Of a DNA stretch of 64,000 bases, positions 61,346-64,000 are shown piece by piece. Numbering within the stretch: position 1 is the stretch's first letter; every line of letters starts with the position of its first letter. Source of the stretch: Agapanthus africanus. Its lineage: Eukaryota > Streptophyta > Magnoliopsida > Asparagales > Amaryllidaceae. The notes beneath the pieces are model-generated. The model did no database searches and was not told the DNA's origin. It saw only the letters and a list, made by a program, of their open reading frames with translations. The stretch lies in NCBI GenBank assembly GCA_030015575.1, contig JASDDO010000016.1:67143396-67207395 (forward strand), written 5' to 3'. The translations under genes were made by a program, and so were the position numbers.

Positions 61346-63017
61346 CGAGATGAATGATAATTTTTCCAAACCTTACAAAATGATCCTCTCTTCCCTTATG
61401 AAGTGGCCGGCCCCCCTTATCAAATGGTGGAGGAAAAATACAAAACATGAAGGGAGGTGATGGTAGGAAAAAGGAGAGGGTGACCACAACCCAAAATGAT
61501 GATAACAAGATCAAATCAATTCAAATCAACTCTAATCACAATAAAACAAGCCATCATGAAAAAGCAAAGATGCTTAACCTTTCATAATTCTACAAATGCA
61601 AGAAACCCCCTCCACAAATGTTATTTGCAAACTTGCAAATAACCCCCTCCATCGAAAAGTCCGGCCGTGAAGGAACAAAGGAAAACCGGCCGGAACGGAA
61701 TGCAAACTGGCAACTTCAGAAAACTGATCCCGTAATAAATTACAGGAAAACCCCACTACTGCATATGCATGCCCGCATTTGTATTCCCACTGAATACAAA
61801 TGCAAAGAGACAAAACTATACTGTCTAATACTAGGATCCGGCTTAAACCAAAGCCGGCTAGTAAAATCCATCCAATCACGATCCGTGCAATACCGCACGT
61901 ATCTGATCGAACCATGCCATATCTCCATACGGCCTTTACAACGTTTCGCCCGAAACTTGAGTAACTGTCTGTGTGGGGGACTCTAAAGACTCGTCAATAC
62001 TATGGCTGTGGATTTAACCACCAGCATGTCAGAGGTATTAGCCATACGTAACGAGCTACCAGCTATTGACTAAAAGGGACGTCGATGAGCGAACTCATCC
62101 TGACACCCTACTGAGCCTGTCAGTGATAATATCCATACAGTCCGGTCCGTTCGTCTATGAGTATCACATGGCGGGCCTAGGGGGTTGGTAAAAGTCAGAC
62201 CCCCAAAAGCGGTACAAGTCTTGTCGGAGTGTAGCCCAGAACACCCTGAGATACTACTGGAATACCTACCAGTAAATCTCTTGCCTCGGCCGAGGGCTTT
62301 GTGTAATGGCTCTCCTAGACAAAGCGCGACCTCACCCCTAATACCGGGAGAGACGAACCCCTGCAGATCCACTCACTGCCTCCATGTGGCTCGGGACTGT
62401 ACCCAACTAAAACCTGTTTGCACGACTCCTTTGAGCCGTGGTAGGATAGTAATCAAAGCACAGTGGGAACTCACACGAGACAAATGACGATCTCAGGTCG
62501 ATGAACTAACTTGTACACATGTCACCAGGGAACTGCCATCTGACGTCTGGTATAATCCCAACTAGCAGGTTCCCGGCGAGTCATGTCCGGTGTACTCATA
62601 ACCCAATGAGCACCTGTATATATCTTAGGTGAACCAACTGACACCAGTGGCTTGTGAGACCGGCCACTGCCCCTCGTCAGGATCTCGACTGTATACACTA
62701 GTCTACTAATGGATTATCGATGCCCAGTCTCGAAACTCCCACGATTAGGGACCATTTAAGGATGTGCTTATAGACCCCAGCTCCCACGTATATGATCGCC
62801 ATCATACTGCTGGCCGTCAAGCAAGAATCCTAGGGGCTTTATCAACGTGTAATAGTGACTCGTAAGGTCACCTAAAGCAGTACACGATGATAAAGATAAA
62901 CCAGATACCATACTATCATCTTGAGTAAGAATGTCCTACCGGGATAGGTCCTCCCTCAATCATTGAAATCGCGTGCCTGTTACCCAATAATTGACTCTGA
63001 GGGCACTATCTCCAACA
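61346..63017 (-). repeat. Copia B-type 5' LTR, U5 end deleted
   Basis: On the minus strand it starts TGTTGGAGATAGTGCCC at 63017 and aligns with 1351-3579, but the last 450 or so bases and the primer site are missing: leader sequence joins directly near 61345. Therefore a deletion removed the primer site. Confidence 0.8.
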
Positions 63018-63268
63018 TGATTTTTGCCCCATGCTCTTATGACCTTGGCGTGAGGTCAAAATATCATAAGTCACATGTCAAGTTGTACCCATCATTGTCC
63101 AGGTTAATTTGAACCCACCCGTACATACCCTTGACGTAGGCCAAAATAGTAGTACGACTATCCCAAACCAACGCATCTATCTATGCAACAGATAAATACC
63201 CGGCAGCTACCAAACACTATGCCTTGGCGTGAGGTCAAAATACATAGCTTGAATACTACCGAATATTT
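63018..63268 (-). mobile_element. Leader fragment of another copia element
   Basis: Reverse-complement homologue of 25270-25520 in copia B, including a fourth copy of the triple palindrome motif (63045-63059, 63131-63144, 63224-63238; spacing 86 and 93). Interrupted on the left by the LTR at 63017 and on the right at 63269. Confidence 0.75.
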
Positions 63269-64000
63269 TGTAGGGTTGCTAAGCACGCGCACAAGGGTCT
63301 ACGAGGCATCAACCATGCCCGAATAAAAATTTAGCCGTGCCGAACAACCCGAATACGGAACATTAAACTAGAGATTAGGCGAAAACAAGCATGCTAAACA
63401 CTTTAACACTAAGTGAGAGGGATTACAACCTTTGTAGATCCGGTCCTTCACTTCATATGCTCCGTGTTGTGGTCCCTTCGCTGCGATCATCGGGTTCCGG
63501 GCTCTCGAGAGGTTCCACGAAGAGAAAGACGCAACCTTTGCTTCCGATCTTCGATACTAAGATGATCTACCTCGAAGTTTCTTTAACACAAGCTAACACT
63601 CATGAAATGATGTGAACACCCTCATCTAAATGGCAAGGGAAGATGAGGATGATGAAGTAGGATTTTTGCTCTATTTATTTATCTTTTTCTCACTATAATT
63701 CATCACCTTTGAAAAACAAGCAAGCTTTTCCATGAAAGAAATGAAGGAGGAAGAAGAAGATCATTCATTTGTGATGAATAGAAAGAATGTTATCATAATC
63801 ATTTATGCAACCATGGTTCACTTAACCATTGTAGAGAGTTTACTAGGGTTAGGGTTTGGGTTGGGTTAAGTGTGAGTCATGGATAAAGATCAACACAAAT
63901 ATCTTTATCATGACAAAGTAAAAGCTTCTAGAATCAACTAGAAGGTTTAACCCTAATCCAAACCCTAATCATGTTTAAACTCCTCTAATCATGTTGCATT
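63269..64000 (-). repeat. Copia A-like LTR, running off the window
   Basis: Starts TGTAGGGTTGCTAAGCAC in plus reading, similar to the family A LTR ends at 50646 and 53321, with the shared gattacaacctttgtagatc block near 63421. More diverged than the others. tattt (63264-63268) is the candidate target duplication. Confidence 0.75.

Noticed and set aside
1-64000. Host protein-coding, rRNA or tRNA genes
   Set aside because: I found none: all credible domains belong to transposons, and the tRNA-like words are primer-binding sites only.

Overview
This window is a repeat-dense stretch of a flowering-plant nuclear genome. No ordinary host gene, rRNA, tRNA or CRISPR array was found. Almost every base can be placed in transposons inserted into one another. 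The evidence for a plant is a CACTA (En/Spm) DNA transposon with a TNP2-type transposase and a Transposase_24-type second gene, Tekay/Del-like Ty3/gypsy elements, Ty1/copia elements whose LTR starts resemble the Angela/BARE group, initiator tRNA-Met primer sites and plant-style introns. I cannot go below flowering plant.

Layout from left to right. 1-3579: leader, primer site and LTR of a minus-strand copia element (family B) that runs off the left edge. 3580-4623: fragment of a gypsy LTR. 4624-7054: AT-rich, mostly unassigned sequence, with a possible LTR carrying a TATA box from about 5641. 7055-49787: a minus-strand CACTA transposon starting with a clear CACTA terminus and a field of short palindromic subterminal repeats. 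It holds ORF1 (left) and the TNP2 transposase gene (right), both pseudogenes. Two large insertions interrupt it.

The first insertion is a copia family A element (10346-34865, TSD aataa). It is itself interrupted by a gypsy element (13933-18321, TSD cacat) and by a complete copia family B element (21399-30999, TSD ggaat). The second is a young Tekay-like gypsy element (35831-48398) inside the last part of TNP2; its 1576-codon polyprotein frame is broken only by two stop codons. From 49788 to the right edge the CACTA is cut by copia LTRs: a plus-strand family A LTR fragment, then minus-strand family A-type and B-type copia sequence nested and fused (50646-64000).

How the pieces fit. Hand comparison of paired LTRs gives about 2% divergence for the family A element and about 0.9% each for the nested family B element and the Tekay-like element, which agrees with the nesting order. 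Family B moved recently although its pol region is badly decayed, so it was probably mobilised by proteins from another element. Families A and B share a long, conserved, hairpin-rich leader although their coding regions have decayed. The most unusual single object is the right end of the 13933-18321 gypsy element: its LTR is replaced by a perfect 54-bp fold-back of the LTR's own U5 end, yet a target-site duplication flanks the element.
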